Origin: Benincasa hispida
Taxonomy: Eukaryota; Streptophyta; Magnoliopsida; Cucurbitales; Cucurbitaceae
Direction: 5' to 3'
DNA length: 64,000 nt
Assembly (NCBI RefSeq): GCF_009727055.1
Contig: NC_052350.1
Coordinates: 31,100,789-31,164,788, forward strand
Position 1 is the first letter of the stretch; the number at the start of each line of letters is the position of its first letter. The notes under the pieces were generated by a model, which was not told where the DNA came from, ran no database searches, and saw only the letters and a program-made list of their open reading frames with translations. The position numbers and the translations under genes are program-made. This document shows positions 47,336 to 59,986 of this stretch, piece after piece.

Positions 47336-47938
47336 TGAACGATCGTTTAACGATCATCTTTCGCACGCCTAAACGATCGCATGCTATTTCCTACACGATC
47401 AAATAGCTTCTCTAAACGATCGTATAATGTGCCGGTTTTACTAAACGATATTGTACCTTTTCCTAAATAATCGTTCAGTAAACACTACAGCTCCTTCTAA
47501 ACGATAAGTATTTCTGCTATGCGATGGCGTTTTCTTCCCTCCCACTTGCTTATCGCCTACATGATTCATGTTTCCTCCTTCCTCTACCAAATTCACCAAA
47601 GACCACCCTTTGGGTTTTCACTCCGAGAATACCCGGGACTCTTTAATGGTGGTGTCGCCCCTACGGTGTTCGTGTTTGCGGTTGTTCGTGCTGCTTTTGT
47701 TGACGCTGCTGCTGGGCGCGTGGAGGGTTTCCGCTGCGTTGGAGTTCCGAAGTATGAAGAACGTCTTCAACTGGTATGGAATTCTTTCCCTTGTTATTTT
47801 CTTGTTCAAAGCATGCCATTAATTAAGTTTTGTTTGCATAACTGTTTGTGTTGAATGTATAATATGTATTTCGGTCACGTTGAGATCGGAGCGAACAGAA
47901 TGCGCTCATGGAACTCTTAGATATGAGATCCTTCAACA
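47336..47938 (+). mobile_element. copia-type LTR fragment h (plus)
   Basis: It starts at an inverted junction with fragment g (GAACGATCGTTTAACGATC), carries several AAACGATCG words to 47500, and ends GAGATCCTTCAACA, the family's 3' terminus. The open frame at 47519-47854 is LTR leader sequence, not a gene. Confidence 0.65.
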
Positions 47939-50165
47939 ACTAGAGGCATACACAGTAAACATCTCAAGATTAATAATCTTGGCAACAAACGACAACAAAT
48001 TGAGAAGAATAGAATTAGAAATGTCTCACTTGAAATGGCAACCAATTACTTAGATATCTGACTATAGGTAGCTCTAAACGAAATCTCCACTGTCCAGATC
48101 GAAGACCCTCGTGTCAAGAACATGTTGTCAAAATTTCAACTTGATCAGACCATGGATCGACCCTCAAACGGCTGAAAAACGATGTTGAACGGAAGACCAA
48201 TTTCTTCTAAATTTTCTTCATTATTGTTTTATTCCCCTCGGTCTATGCACTTATACAAACCGGTGGCTGCATTGATTATTTAAAAAAACTGATTTGGCCC
48301 TAATGAGCCTTGGGCCTTCACAAAGTAAATAACCCAACATGTTTTCGATTGTATTTCTTTCCTTTTTTTTTCTTCTTAATTTCTTTATATGCACAAAAAT
48401 CTTGATTCAATGATGTGTTCTATATAAATGAGTGGCTAGACTTTTCATTTATAGGATGTCGATGTGATGATCATGCATTAATTTTGTTTCTTTAGATTTT
48501 ATGGATTGGATTGAATTCAATTTGTATTTCAATTTTAATGTACGGATTGTTGCCAATTGGTCATTGACTATGTATGAATGAATTGTTTATTCGAACGAAA
48601 TGGTGATTCAATTAGAAATGTAATGATGAGCTACTAATTAAATGTGCACGAAAATAGCTAGAACATAGAGTAAATTAGTGATGACAATTTCTAATGCCAT
48701 GTTGTATTGATTGATTACAAGATATTAGTAATTAATTGCTTAACATGAGAAAATGTTGATGTCGGGAGGGATAACCTAAACATTGGTGTTCAAATTCATA
48801 TAATTTGAGAACAATGAAAATTCTGGGGACCTTAGAATAAATTAATGAAGTGATCATTGAATTGAAATCCTTGAACATTTTAATCCCAAAATTCATGTTT
48901 AATTTGCATAATTTAATTTAGTGAAGCATCCACAATTCGAGTCTTTAGATAAAATTGGTTGCATATAATAGCTGAAATAATATGTGAAATTGATCTCCAT
49001 AGAATGATATTCAGTCTTCAAACACTACTTATAACTTGATTTATGTGCTTGTGGTCATCAATATCTTCAAGTCAAGGTTCATTGTCTCACCTTCAAAGTT
49101 GAGCTTCATCGCCTCACCCTCAAAGTCAAGTTTTGATGCCTCAGTTTCAAGGTCAAGTTTCATCGCTTGACTTGTTGATCTTGTACACCAAAACTCGACT
49201 TGTTAATCTTGTACAATGAATTAACATTTGGTTTATTGAACTTGTATGTTGGATCGTGGTCTTAAAGTCTTTGATGCTATAGATGTCTTCAAGGGGAATT
49301 TCAGACTTTAAAGCCTTCTGATTTTCATAGTCTTCAAGTTTCCAAGTCTTTTGATCTTTAAGAAGTGCCTTTGGTCTTCAAAGGGTCTCGATCTTTAAAA
49401 GTTCATTCGTCTTTGGGTTTCAAGTTCTTTAACGAGTCTTTTGATCTTCGAAAAGTCTTCTAATTGTTCTAGATTCTCAATTTACTAAACCCAAAAATGA
49501 GGAGGAACTCCTCTTTTATAGAGTTTTAATGAGGTAATGATGGCTTGGGCTTGAGTATGACTGAATTTTGAGTTTGGTTGGTCTTTAGACAAAAAGGTTC
49601 TATTTATAAGTTCAATTGAATTTGGACTCATTGTTCAAGTTGACTTATCAAAACTAACCGTTTGTGTTTGAAGAATACAAGTGGCATCATCACGATTTGT
49701 CATTTATTGTCTTCAACTTCAATTTGAAACATATACCAATTTGTATTTAGTGCAAAATTCGATATTTTATAGTTTCGTCATGACGTAAGAGTTAGTGTTT
49801 GATAACAATTTTTGATTCACACATACTTATCTTCCTCCCACTCTCTAGGAGACAGCCAAGAAAATTCAAATTTTTTTTTATTTTTTATTTAATTTAGCTA
49901 TGTCAAAAGTTGTGGGCTTCTAAGAACAACATAATCAAACTATGCACACCCCAAAGTTGAAATATATATTTCTTTTTCCCATATATACACAAAAGAGAAA
50001 AGTAAGATGATTTTGATTCCTAAGCCAAGAATTCCGTCAAAGTCTTTGCATCTTACAAATATAGGAAAAAGAAATAAGTATTTATTTTCAATTATAAGCA
50101 AAACAAATAAATAAAAAAAGAAAAAGGAAAAAAGAAAAAAGAAAGTTAGTTCATCAAAACTTCCC
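47939..50165. other. intergenic region upstream of TH2
   Basis: Noncoding. 49060-49480 holds many diverged copies of words such as TCAAAGTCAAGTTT, TCATCGCCTCA and GTCTTTTGATCTTC, an old tandem array of roughly 30-36 bp units. 49860-50165 is A/T-rich DNA next to the promoter. No gene or clear transposon end seen. Confidence 0.45.
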
Positions 50166-50230
50166 TCCCTTTCCACACAGAGTTGAGTTAGAGCCCCCAA
50201 AAACCACCGCCGTCTCCCATTTTCCATCTC

Positions 50231-50238
50231 TATAAATA
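50231..50238 (+). promoter_or_regulatory. TATA box of TH2
   Basis: TATAAATA lies in CTCTATAAATACCC, 36 bases before the first ATG of TH2. Plant transcription usually starts about 25-35 bases after the box, so the leader before that ATG would be only a few bases long. Confidence 0.6.
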
Positions 50239-50266
50239 CCCTCTTCCCCCAACCTTCCGCTTTCCG

Positions 50267-53200
50267 ATGCGCTCACTGTTCATCTCCAAATTCCCACCCA
50301 ATTCTCGATTCCCAATCCCAATCGCCGTTTCCGCCGCCTTCCGATCCCGATCTCCGCCCTCCGCCACCCCATCTCCTCCGGAAATGCCTCCCCGTCTGGC
50401 TATGATTTCTCATGTCGACTCTGACGGCCCTCTCGCCCGGAGATTGTGGAATAAGTGCCGTCGAGAGTCGATACTCTCGATGTACACCCCTTTCTGCGTT
50501 TGTCTCGCTTCTGGGGCTCTCAATATCGATACATTTCGCCACTATATCGACCAGGATGTTCATTTTCTCAAGGCGTTTGGTCGAGCGTGAGTTTAATTTT
50601 ATGTTTCTTTTGGATTCTTTAATTGAATTATTGGATTCCATGATCCTGAATCTTTATTCAATTGGGTCATTTTGTTTTCTTTATTATTGTTCTGGTTTCT
50701 TTGATTGGGTTCTTTTGAACTATTATTGTGAGAGGAATGGCTTGGTTCTTGAATCAGTTATCTTGAATCTTAGTTGAATTGAACTATATTGAATTTGTTC
50801 TGTTTTTATTTTACTGAGTAATTTTTAATTGAAGTGAACTTATTTACCTTTAATCAAATTCAGTCGTTTTTTGGATGTAAATTGTTTGTGTATAATTGAT
50901 CCTTGAAAGATATACATTGATAAAGACTCCTTTCTTGTAAAGAAGAAAGAAAGGAAGAGAAGAAGAGTAAGAGATATAGTAAATAATTGTTCTATTCCAG
51001 GGCAGGCAATATATTTTGATGTTCTTCCCCCACTGTCATGGAGTCTTAAATTTTATGCCTGTTTTACTGTTGAGAGACATTGGAACATTTAATTTATAGG
51101 GCCTGGCATTGGTTCTTAGGTTGGCTTCAGAATCTTGACTTCTTTGATCTTAATAAGAAAAGAAAAAATGGAAAAGTGGTATGGGCAAAATTTTCATGAT
51201 GACCACAACCAAGAATGATTACTATGAAAAGATATGCTTTAAGCTATTTGTCCATTTATGTTTAGTTTTTGCCCGTATGACTTCTTAAATTTTATTGCTT
51301 TTGGTGTACTATTGCTGCAAAGATTGTTCGATTTAGAAAAGTAGGTTTAATTTATTGTTGGTGAAACAAAGAAGAATTGTATTGTTATTAACTATTAAGG
51401 GCGCTGTCCTGGTTTTTAAGATGTTATTTTTCTGTGTTTCCTATCATTTTTCTTATAATCAAGTGGAAGTTTAGAATGTAAAAATCTTTATTTTTATAAT
51501 CCAGGTATGAATTAGCTGCAGAATGTGCTGACGATGATGATGCAAAACATTCAATCAATGAGCTGAGAAAGGCAGTGTCTGTAGAACTGAAAATGCATGC
51601 TTCGTTTGTTAAGGTACAAGGTCATTGATATTTCTATTTATAAACTTTTTTTTTTTCTTTCCGTTAATCACCAGCAATATGTGTTTTTTTTGAAGAATGA
51701 AATATTTGGAATCCAGTTTTGATCTTTCTATTGTCTTGGGAAGTTGTATGACCTTATTTCCTTGGTGCATGATCTTGTAGGAATGGGCTGCTGAAGATGG
51801 AAAAGAATCTCCTGTGAACCCTGCTACAGTTAAATACACTGATTTTTTGTTGGCAACGGCATCTGGCAAGATTGAAGGAGCCAAAGCTCTTGGTAATCTT
51901 GCAACCCCATTTGAACGAACAAAGCTTGCTGCTTATACTCTTGGTGCCATGACACCCTGCATGAGGCTGTACGCCTATTTAGCCACAGAGTTTAAGGGAG
52001 CTCTTCGTGCTGACCATGGTGATCACCCCTACAAGACGTGGATCGAAAATTACTCATCTAAAGGTTTTGAGGTTTGTAATTTACTAATTTTGAGTTGTGA
52101 ACTTTCTCTCCTTGTTTAGATTTTAGTTTTGTAGTAAGATATGGAGTACTGAAATTGGCTAGCTATTTTTTTTTTCAATTCAGGCAGCAGCTGAGAGAAC
52201 TGAAGACGTGCTTGAGAAACTTTCAGCAACTTTGACCGGTGAAGAGCTTGACACCATTGAGAAGCTCTATCACCAAGCTATGAAACTCGAGCAAGAATTT
52301 TTCTGCTCTCAGCCTATTTCCCAGAGGACAGTAGTTCCTTTGATTAAAGATCACAATCCTGCAGAAGATCGTTTGGTACTGTTTTCTGATTTTGATTTGA
52401 CATGCACCGTTGTCGATTCTTCTGCCATTCTGGCAGAAATTGCAATTGTAAGAGCTCCAAAACCTGATCAGATTCAACCTGAAGACCAAGTCATTACCAG
52501 GATGTCATCAGCCGACCTCAGAAACACATGGGGTGTTATTTCCAGGCAGTATACAGAAGAGTATGAGGATTGCATCGACAAAATCCTGCCCCCTAAAACT
52601 GGTAGTTACTTACAACACGTGTTTTCTTTTATTCCAGCGAGTTTTCTTTATTTTATGTAAAGAATTGCAATCAATATTGTGAATTTTTGGGCCTTGCAGA
52701 GGAATTTAAGTTTGAAGATCTGTGTACAGCACTTGAGCAACTCTCTGATTTTGAGAAAAGGGCAAATAATAGAGTCATCGAGTCTGGAGTACTTAAGGGA
52801 TTAAATTTTGAAGATATAAGACGAGCTGGTGAACATCTTATTATTCAAGATGGTTGTTTTAATTTCTTTGGAACCGCTTGTAAGAGTGAAAATTTGAATG
52901 TTGGTCTCCACATACTGTCTTATTGTTGGTGCGCGGATCTCATTAGGTCATCTTTTAATTCAGGTACATTTCTTTACTGTCATTTAATAGATTTGGAATT
53001 AACCATATGAATTCACTTCAGAATGTTATTTAATGCTATATCATGCATACGCTCTGTGTTGTAAGTCATATCAATTGCTATCATATATTCTATGTTGTAT
53101 CTCTCAACCTCGGCCAAAGTTAGCATCATGATCTTGTTTTATATTCGTGTCAGGTGGTTTATTAACTCAAGCGACTATACATGCGAATGAGTTTGCCTTT

Positions 53201-53569
53201 GAAGAAGCAGTTTCAACGGGTGATTTAGTTAGGAAGATAGAATCTCCCCTTGATAAACTGAATGCTTTCCGAAAAATCTTGGAGAACTATGGCAATGATA
53301 AAAAGAACCTCACGGTGTACGTTGGAGACTCTATTGGTGACTTGCTTTGCCTACTCGAAGCAGATATAGGAATTGTTATTGGCTCAAGTGCCAGTCTAAG
53401 GAGATTGGCAACTCGATTTGGAGTTTCTTTTGTTCCGTTGTACCCCAGCGTGGTAAGAAAACAGAAAGAACTTACCGAAGAGACACGACGCAGTTGGAAA
53501 GGATTGTCTGGTGTCCTTTACACGGTCAATTCTTGGGCTGAAATCCATGCTTTTGTTCTTGGATGCTAG
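50267..53569 (+). CDS. TH2: Bifunctional TH2 protein: TENA domain + HAD thiamine monophosphate phosphatase
   Basis: The six exons are 50267-50586, 51505-51613, 51781-52071, 52184-52601, 52700-52963 and 53154-53569. They have GT-AG introns and join to 605 residues, the family's usual length. The N-terminal TENA/THI-4 domain (about 50-260; LARRLWNKCR, FRHYIDQDVHFLKAFGRAYE, PFERTKLAAYTLGAMTPCMR) salvages the thiamine pyrimidine. The C-terminal HAD domain (about 300-605) has the nucleophile motif FSDFDLTCTVVD (Asp309, Asp311) and the metal-binding motif VGDSIGDLL (Asp526, Asp530). In plants this enzyme dephosphorylates thiamine monophosphate, the last step before thiamine diphosphate is made. Residues 1-39 are basic, Ser/Pro-rich and nearly free of acids, like a mitochondrial presequence. 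Met40 (50384) is a second in-frame start that would give a cytosolic form. Confidence 0.95.
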
Positions 53570-55075
53570 AACCAGGCTTTTTTTTTGTGGTTCTCATTCA
53601 TCTCAACTCGTTTGGTTTTTTGATATTACCGAGTCGTTTCTGCATCATCGATTGTAAAGAAGATACAAGTTGATGGCGAATTTTATAGGGCCAACAACAA
53701 CGGTTTTGCTGTCGTCCGTCCGTCCGTCCTGGCATTAATTGTGATATGTTGTACTTGGCAACAATTTCTGTATACTTTTGGTTATTTTGTGAAGGAAAGA
53801 TGGATGAAGAGCAATTATTTGAAACAAAAAGTTGTTCATATAAAACATTTGAAGCTTTTACTGTGTATCCATTGATTGATAATAGATAGATAAGGTGCTG
53901 TTCTATACCTTGGGATGAATGGCAGTTTACAATTGTAATTTCTCCATGTTCAAAGTTGCCCCTCCTATTATGAATGCAAAAGCACTATACTTTTGTTGTT
54001 GATGCCTACTTTGGTGTTTCAGTTTAAGAAAGTGTTCTTGTTTTAACTTGTTATCATATTTGATTTTTGTTCGCTCAGGTTAATTGCTAATTTTAAGTTC
54101 ATATCTAACTTTAATTTAGGTATTAATCCTATTTATTTTATGTAGATTGAATTTATTTGGATCCATATCAATGTTCATGTTATATATAATTAATTTAAGT
54201 TTGAATTCAGTTTTGTAGTGACTTTCATTGAAATTCAGTTAATGAAAATGCTTTTAATTACTACTTTTATGAAAGAGTGTTTAATAACAAATCTGTTATT
54301 AAATTAGCCATAAATGTCTTTTAATTACTACGTTTATGTTTCTTACAAAAATAGCATTCCATCGTACTTCTATTTTTAACTTTACACATAAATAAATGAC
54401 CAAAAAAAGAAAAAAAAAAATCAAATTACCATCTTCTTCAAATGATTTTATATCTTCAAATCTTAAATATAGAAATTCTAGTAAATCAATGAATAAGGAA
54501 ATCTTAAATTCTACGTATTCAAATTTCAATTTTTGGCAAATTTTGTATTCAAATCTCCAAAAAAGTTTGAATTTATTTTATATATACATTCTTTAGTATT
54601 CAATAATGCCACTTCTTTCTTCGAAGACAAACAGAATTAAATTTGATTTTGAGTTAGGGGTATTTTTTAAACAAAATATTAAGGTGTTTCATCTAAAAAA
54701 ACTAACAATAAGGGTATGTATGATTTTTTTTTTTTTAAAAAAAATTAAGTGTAATTTTGAAACTTTTGAATGTAGTTTGATATTTTGACACTAAATACAA
54801 AGGTCAAAAACATGTTTTATAATTTAGGCAACAATTTATCTAAGGAGTTTGAAGATGATATGTTGATAATTGAAGTTGAACACTCATATATATGTTTTGT
54901 TATCTTTATTCTAAAATTTTGTGCAGTTGGATAGAATTCTTTAATCAACTCTCACAAAAATAATTTTCATTGTTTAGTATAATTCAATAAATTCACTATT
55001 AAATTAAATAAATGAATTAAATAGAAATGTCACGTACATGGCTCTACTAAGCACTAGCATAGATAAAAGCTGCTA
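53570..55075. other. TH2 3' flank and AT-rich intergenic DNA
   Basis: The first few hundred bases are likely 3' UTR (a CCGTCCGTCCGTCC microsatellite-like run is at about 53716-53729). The rest is AT-rich with no coding sequence or recognisable element. Confidence 0.5.
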
Positions 55076-55079
55076 TGAC

Positions 55080-55625
55080 AATTCTCGTCATATCTCACAT
55101 TTACTCTATTTTTGACTTTGCATATAGCAAAACTTAGAACTAATTATAAATATAGCAAAATTTACTTTTAGTCCATAATGATAGATAGTGCTGATAGACT
55201 TCTATTACTGTTTATCAAATCAGTATAAGACTTCTATCCTATTTATTAGATCACATCTATTAGTGTATATTGATAGATAGTGATACTTATTTAATATTTT
55301 ATTTATTTTAAATTCATCCAATTATTAAGTGAAAGTTTAAATTAAGACATCCCTTAAAGTTTAGGAGTATAAACAAAATTATTGATTTTAGGTAGAGAAA
55401 GAAGATTATAAATACGTACATTATGGTGTTAAGCAATACCAAAGTTTATCATCTCTGGAGATCGAGAGTAGAGTTGAAAAATAAGAGAAACTATTTACAT
55501 AAAATAGCAATTTTTTTTTTTTTTTTTTTTTTTTATAGAAGTTGGTAGAAATTTATAAATGTCTATTAGTGATAAAAACTGATAAAAGTTTATTATCGAT
55601 GGATGTTAATAGAAGTCTATCCATA
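55080..55625. mobile_element. MITE-like element with GATAGACTTCTATC words
   Basis: Phrases TGATAGACTTCTATTA, GATAGATAGTGATA and AATAGAAGTCTATCC recur on both strands, giving hairpin potential. A 29-base T-run is near 55510. CATATAGCAAAA near the left echoes 19320. No coding sequence. Confidence 0.45.
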
Positions 55626-55814
55626 TTTTTTTTTTAATTGTGAGATTAGTTGTGGCATTGGTTATTTTCTTGAGCATCGTTTCGTTTGTCTTTGTTTGGA
55701 GAAAATCCCTCTCAATTGAGCTGTAAGTTTAATGATTTGGGATTTTGAAACTGTTAAAGAAGAAAGTATAAGCGCAAGTTTGAGCTCTTTGAATAATACT
55801 TCACAACCCCATGG

Positions 55815-56350
55815 TAAGGGTATTCGTGGGTTGGGTTCAGTTAGATTGAAGGACTTTGTAGATTCAATCCAATTATTCGGGTTGTAAATTTCTTCAACTC
55901 AAATAATTCTCATTAAAAATAAATCTAACCGAACCTAACCATGAAACATTTTGGTTGGATTGGGTTGGTTTGGGTTACTTGGGCCATTTATTTAAATGTG
56001 TTCTAAAACGAAGTAAAACGTTGATACATAAAATTTTGATTTAACTATTTTCATATATTGAATTATGATTAGTAACTCAATTTCAATTCATATAATGTAA
56101 AATTTCCTTCCAAAGTGAAAAAAAAAATACTTTTAAGAGTTGTTGGAGAAGAAATTATCCAAAAAACTAATGAAATTAAACAAAACTAAAATAGATATAT
56201 GTATATCTAATTGTAACGTAAGCAAAAGTTCGGATTGGTTTGGGTTATTTTAGATGACTCATAACCAACCCAACCCATAAAATTTTTATTTATTTGAACC
56301 AAACCCAACCCAAAAGTATTGATAACCGAACCTAAACCGCACAAATGGCT
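55815..56350. mobile_element. MITE-like element with GGGTTGG/CCAACCC ends
   Basis: The left part carries GTGGGTTGGGTTC and TTGGATTGGGTTGGTTTGGG; the right part carries CCAACCCAACCC and ACCAAACCCAACCC on the same strand, as in long-TIR short elements. The exact ends are unclear. Confidence 0.5.
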
Positions 56351-56430
56351 TGTACTGTGCTCGGTGAGATTAAGGATGTTGACGTAGTTAATACAACACA
56401 ACAGGTTCAGTGTTCTCCAATGATTAATAA

Positions 56431-56498
56431 CATGTTTGAGAGTGATTTTGAATTGGTAAAAATCACTTTTATTATGTTAAAAATTACTCCCAAACATG
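56431..56498. mobile_element. 68-bp hairpin MITE
   Basis: It starts CATGTTTGAGAGTGATTTT and ends AAAAATTACTCCCAAACATG; the ends are inverted repeats (about 17 of 20 paired) and the middle pairs further (AAAATCACTTTT). A typical minimal nonautonomous element. Confidence 0.65.
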
Positions 56499-57024
56499 TC
56501 TCGATAATGAGTTGAATTCATGAGTGGATTATTGAAATCCTCGTTATCAAAACTAGTTTTCTATTGGCTTTGTTTCAGTCTAGGACTATCATAGAATCTC
56601 TTTGGTGTTAGTTTTCAAATGATTGATTCGTCTTTTTGCAATGAGTGGACCCCAAAACCTCGTATCAACATAAAGAAAAATAAAAAAAAATCTTAATTTA
56701 GTTATTTTGTGTTCTTTAACTAGTTTTAGTTGTATTTTTACTTTTTTTGACTTCCAGTGGAATATGTAAGGGTGAAATAAATTGAATTGGATAGCTAAAC
56801 AGAACCGAACCAGATCGATTCAAGTTAGTTTCATTCAGGAAACGTCAGTATTCGAATCATACTAGACCAAATTGAGTCGGTTCAGTTCAATTTGAAAGAA
56901 ACCTGCAGTTGAGCTCAGTTTGCGTTTGTTGGGTTTACCAATTATGTTTATTTATATTTTGCTAAAAAATGGGGTTCCACTATTCTTTGTTTGGTGGTCC
57001 TTTAATATTGTAGTGCTTAAGGTA

Positions 57025-57230
57025 ATTTAAGTAGGGGTGTTCAAAAAATATGATGATCCTAAGATCCTGATCAACCCAACCTAGTCCATACGATTTGAAT
57101 TGGGTTATCAACTCTTTTGGGTTGGGATGAATTCAAATAAATGAAAATTTTAAGGATTAAGTTGGTTCATAGGTCACCTAAAATAACCTAAACTAACTCT
57201 AACCAACTCAAATGTATTTTTGTTTTAAAA
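57025..57230. mobile_element. second GGTTGG-type MITE-like fragment
   Basis: GTAGGGGTGTTCAAAAAATA followed by CAACCCAACC and TTTTGGGTTGGGATG; similar in style to 55815-56350 but shorter and without a readable right end. Confidence 0.4.
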
Positions 57231-57457
57231 AAGTATATCGTTTTTACTTATAATACTATACTCTTACATATATTTATTTTTAGTTTATTTCATTTCATAT
57301 TTTTTGGTTAACTTATTCTCCCACAACTCCTAAAAACAACTTTTACACTTTTGAAAAGAATTTGTTTTATAATATTAATTGAAATTGAGTTATTAATCTT
57401 AATTCAGTTATGAAAATAATTAAGTAAAATGTTTACATATTAACATTTTACTCATTT

Positions 57458-57910
57458 TGTAACGACTCGGCTCCCTAAGACTTATACTAAGTCTTTACTA
57501 TATGCATGCATACATTTCAAATGGCACTTTTTCATGATTTGGTAAAAACCAACTTAAATACTATGAAATAAATAAGTTTATTAAAAGTAATTAACTGAAA
57601 TTCATTTAATAGGGTACCCTTAGAACCATAAAATAAAACTAGAAAAATCTCATAAAATGTTTAAAAGCGGAAATACCAAAATTTCAAGTTCAAACATCAA
57701 GAACTAGAAATTTTAAAAACAAAAATCCTGAAAACATGAGCAGAAGAAACATGAGAAAGAATGAGTATAAAATACTCAGTAAGTAACCCCATTACCGAAG
57801 TTGAGCTAAGCATCTATGTAAACCCCCGAACTTAGGTTCTCTAGATAAGCATGTTTAGCCAAAGAAATGTTATATTACATATTTATTAAATAGAAATTCA
57901 ATCATTAGTC
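57458..57910 (-). mobile_element. gypsy LTR left part, minus strand
   Basis: Starts TGTAACGACTCGGCTCCC, a standard gypsy LTR terminus in this orientation, and includes ATACTCAGTAAGTAACCCC. It is interrupted by the plus-strand LTR at about 57911 and probably resumes at 59987-60560. Confidence 0.55.
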
Positions 57911-58504
57911 TGCTGGAGGCACTAAGTGTGGAGTGACGTGGCAATTAATTCTTTGAATTCAGGAAGCGGCAGAAAGATTAAAAAGGGAAGTGAAACTTCA
58001 AAAGCATGGTTTTAGCAATTGACAAGAGCAAATTTAACGAATTTGGTGCCATTTGAAAGCTGGGAGAAACTAGTTTTCAAGGTTGTCTTACTGGAAGATT
58101 GCAAAAGGAGAAGAACAAAAGTGGAGAATTTGTAGAAGAGGCAGAACCACGGATTAATCAGGCCCCGAGGTGAAATTTGGAAGTTCCAAGCCAAATTATA
58201 AGGAATTATGGGCTGAAATTTTAAGGTAAGGAATTAACTCAAATCTAAACAAGTTTGTGGAAGGAAGTTTCTTGAGAAGAGCTCTGTATTTTGAGTTATG
58301 AATTTTTGAATTATAACAGGGAATTGGTACATAAGCAGACAGCTGCTTGTGAGGAACAAGCAAACAGTTCATCATGGAGAATTATAGCGAGATTTGGGCA
58401 TGAGGATCTCATTTATAAAGGAAATTTCGCTGATTTTGTAAGAAGGATCTCGCTCTAGGGGGAAATATCGCTAGGAATTGAGGTAAAAATTTCACAGGAA
58501 AAGC

Positions 58505-58652
58505 TTGATCTCGCTCTAGAGGATTTCGCTGGTATCGCTCTAGAGGATCTTGCTTGTATCGCTCTAGAGGATCTCACTAGCATCGCTCAAGGGGGATCTC
58601 GCTAGCATCGCTCAGGGGGATCTCGCTGACCTCGCTCAGGGGGATCTCACCA
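58505..58652. repeat. 24-25 bp minisatellite in gypsy LTR
   Basis: Six units built on ATCGCTCTAGAGGATCTCGC, the later ones with ATCGCTCAGGGGGATCTCGC. Confidence 0.85.
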
Positions 58653-59130
58653 GTAAAGCTGTCTGTATTGATGGAAGTTATTTTAATAAATGAATTATTT
58701 GAGATATTTTACTAGGAATTCTAAGTAGTTTAATCGAGAATTATATCTTTTCAGGCCAAGAAGAGCTAGGGAAAGCATATAAACCAATAAGAGCCTGACG
58801 AACAGTGAGTGATTCAGTAAACTTAAGGTCTCCAATACTCATGCATATATGATCAAGTAAAGCACAGTGACATTAATGATGTATTTAAATTTCCTCAAGC
58901 AACAAATGGTTGGAGAATAATTTAATGCATGTTTCCTGGCTTGTATGTGTGTAACACAGGACAAGGTATGTTGTGTAACCATTACAAAAGTTGTGTTTTT
59001 GAGTTTGATATGTGGTTCCTAGAGGAAAGCTATGAGAGAATGAGTTTTTGTGTAAATGAGTGGCAATGGAACAACTTTTGTGTAAATACTAGGCAATGGA
59101 ACTTAACTTGGTGTTACAAAATACACATTT

Positions 59131-59320
59131 GATACCGAAGGATGTTGAGAAGGTATCTAACCAATTAGGTACCGAAGGACATTTGAGAAGGTACCTGGCC
59201 AATTTGATACGGAAGGACATTTGAGAAGGTATCTGGCCAATTTGATACCGAAGGACATATGATAAGGTATCATAGTAGCTTGATACTGATGAAAAAATTT
59301 GAGAAGGTATCTGAGCGGAA
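59131..59320. repeat. 38-bp minisatellite in gypsy LTR
   Basis: Units start at 59131, 59168, 59206 and 59244 (GATACCGAAGGACATTTGAG, then AAGGTATCTGGCCAATTT), with a degenerate fifth. Confidence 0.85.
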
Positions 59321-59986
59321 GTACCTAAAATATGATGGTACTTAGTGTGGCCACGTGCACATAGGCAGTTATGAATGAGAAACCGAAGTATGGGTTTCTT
59401 GGTCGGTATTAATGTTTGGAAGCTAGAGTGTTTAGGCTCGTTCTCAACTAGGGAATAATAATGTTTAATGATGTCTGAGAATGGTTTACAGCTACATATA
59501 GAGACAAATGTTTAAGTTTCGCATTGGTATAGTGATGCTACGCTTGTTGCTTTACGATTCTATAGTCACTCACTGAGCTTTTAGCTCACAGAATTTATGT
59601 GTTTTCTCTTTTCAGGTAGCGGTCAGTTTCCTCAAGGTTGATCCTGTTGCTACTTGCCACTGAAAGACTCGGCTTATTGAAAGACTTAGGTTAATAATCC
59701 ATTTATGTACACATGTTTTGTGAGGGACTAGGGTTTCTGTAGAAATGTTTGGGCCACCTGTGAATATTTTTCTATAAAAGTAATGTTTTGGCTGTATGCT
59801 TGTAATTATGTAATCTTCGTAAGAACTTAAGGGGGAGGTTAGATGTTTGCATATATTACTAATAAAATGAATAGATTGGTATCTAGATTAGAAGGCTTGA
59901 GTGGTGAGTGCTGGCAGTAGGGCTAGTAGCTACCACGGTCATATCCTCTTCCAGAATAAAAGGGTAATCTGGGAGGGGGTGTGACA

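Larger units (their letters stand above)
57911..59986 (+). mobile_element. Ty3/gypsy LTR, plus strand
   Basis: About 2,076 bp ending GGAGGGGGTGTGACA, a typical gypsy LTR 3' end. It contains CACTCACTGAGC followed by TTTTCAGGTAGC, the same module as 20457-23008 on the other strand. Two minisatellites (58505-58652, 59131-59320) lie in its U3-like half. I see no matching target duplication, so the left border (TGCTGGAGG) is uncertain. Confidence 0.55.

Noticed and set aside
47519..47854. Open reading frame of 111 codons as a host gene
   Set aside because: It lies wholly in the 3' part of copia-type LTR fragment h and has no motif or splice context.
50165..50590. A thiamine diphosphate riboswitch controlling TH2
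   Set aside because: No recognisable TPP-aptamer sequence was seen around the gene, and in plants this riboswitch is known from the THIC gene, not TH2.
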